From contig CAYRMJ010000031.1 of assembly GCA_964425415.1 (NCBI GenBank), forward strand, positions 1-15,668: DNA of 15,668 nt, given 5' to 3'. Under the pieces are notes generated by a model. It made no database searches. It saw nothing but the letters and a program-made list of their open reading frames with translations, and was not told the origin of the DNA. The DNA is from JAADDK01 sp964425415 (GTDB lineage Archaea > Thermoplasmatota > Thermoplasmata > Thermoplasmatales > Aciduliprofundaceae). Below are positions 15,333 through 15,668 of the stretch, in pieces. The position numbers and the translations under genes were made by a program. Within the stretch, counting starts at the first letter, position 1. Each line of letters begins with the position of its first letter.

Positions 15333-15344
15333 TATGTATAAATA
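15333..15344 (-). promoter_or_regulatory. TATA box of the MFS transporter
   Basis: Minus-strand tatttatacata lies just after the stop of the LeuD-like gene. Its centre is about 28 nt before GTG 15312 and only about 10 nt before the TTG at 15330, so it favours the GTG. Confidence 0.55.
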
Positions 15345-15354
15345 GGTTGTTAAT

Positions 15355-15668
15355 TCAGCGATTCTTGCGAATGTACTCTATTATTCCTCCAGCCTTGATT
15401 ATGTCCATGACGTATCCTTCAAAGGGTGGAAAACTCAGCGTGAAGCCCTTTGTTTTGTTCTCTATTATACCTCGCTCAATGTCCACTTCCACTTCATCTC
15501 CTGCATCAAATCTCTCAATTTCCTCTTTTTTAAGGGTTATCGCTGGAAGCCCTAAGTTTATGCAGTTGCGATAGTATATTCTTGCAAAGCTCTCTGCCAT
15601 TATCGCTTTCACACCTGCCGCTTTCAGGCACTTAACCGCCTGCTCTCTGGATGAACCGTAACCCCAGT
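15355..15668 (-). CDS. leuD: Second LeuD-like small subunit, cut by the right edge
   Basis: This is the C-terminal 104 codons of another aconitase-family swivel-domain subunit; the start lies beyond the window. The first visible residues are WGYGSSREQAVKCLKAAG, the family's substrate-binding block with Ser-Ser-Arg and REQ in place of the usual REH. AIMAESFARIYYRNCINLGLPAI and the C-terminal FEGYVMDIIKAGGIIEYIRKNR follow, typical of archaeal 3-isopropylmalate dehydratase small subunits. The segment that determines substrate specificity is off the window. It clearly differs from the copy at 365-889, so the two are paralogues and not a recent duplication. The partner large subunit may lie upstream (to the right). 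The leucine-pathway assignment is provisional. Confidence 0.8.
   Translation of the reverse strand, partial: WGYGSSREQAVKCLKAAGVKAIMAESFARIYYRNCINLGLPAITLKKEEIERFDAGDEVEVDIERGIIENKTKGFTLSFPPFEGYVMDIIKAGGIIEYIRKNR

Overview
The window is archaeal chromosomal DNA, most likely from a euryarchaeon of the Thermoplasmatota / Aciduliprofundum (DHVE2) kind. The evidence is an Orc1/Cdc6 initiator, a Ser/His (S26B-type) signal peptidase, archaeal-type HflX, a large Lhr helicase, and AT-rich TATA boxes centred about 25-30 nt upstream of start codons (leaderless genes). The lineage is an inference from gene style, not a database match.

Layout from left to right. Positions 1-349 hold no recognised gene. 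They carry a degenerate 54/60-bp tandem repeat running in from beyond the left edge, then a promoter. A plus-strand operon follows: a LeuD-like aconitase-family small subunit (365-889) overlapping a transglutaminase-fold protein (886-2172). After a 237-bp AT-rich gap comes a winged-helix/P-loop ATPase (2410-3492). Between it and deoC (3624-4289) lies a short structured element (about 3526-3586). It has the hallmarks of an archaeal H/ACA guide RNA: lower stem, pocket, upper stem ending in a CUGA/UGAUGA K-loop, an ANA box at the right distance, and its own TATA box. I consider it the most interesting item here.

A very long Lhr-type helicase (1683 aa) on the minus strand meets deoC tail to tail with no gap. 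It diverges from a signal peptidase I gene (9445-10287), which in turn converges on and overlaps orc1/cdc6 (10279-11517, minus). Further right, all on the minus strand, are hflX (11624-12808), overlapped by folC (12796-14052), an MFS transporter (14116-15312), and the 3' part of a second LeuD-like small subunit (15355-15668, cut by the right edge).

Most of the window is housekeeping: replication initiation (Orc1), DNA repair or remodelling (Lhr), protein export (signal peptidase), ribosome-associated GTPase (HflX), folate-type polyglutamylation (FolC) and deoxyribose-phosphate catabolism (DeoC). First genes of transcription units look leaderless. Promoter-distal or overlapping genes (the transglutaminase, hflX and probably cdc6) instead have Shine-Dalgarno-like purine runs. 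No tRNA, rRNA, CRISPR array, transposase or recognisable origin repeat was seen.
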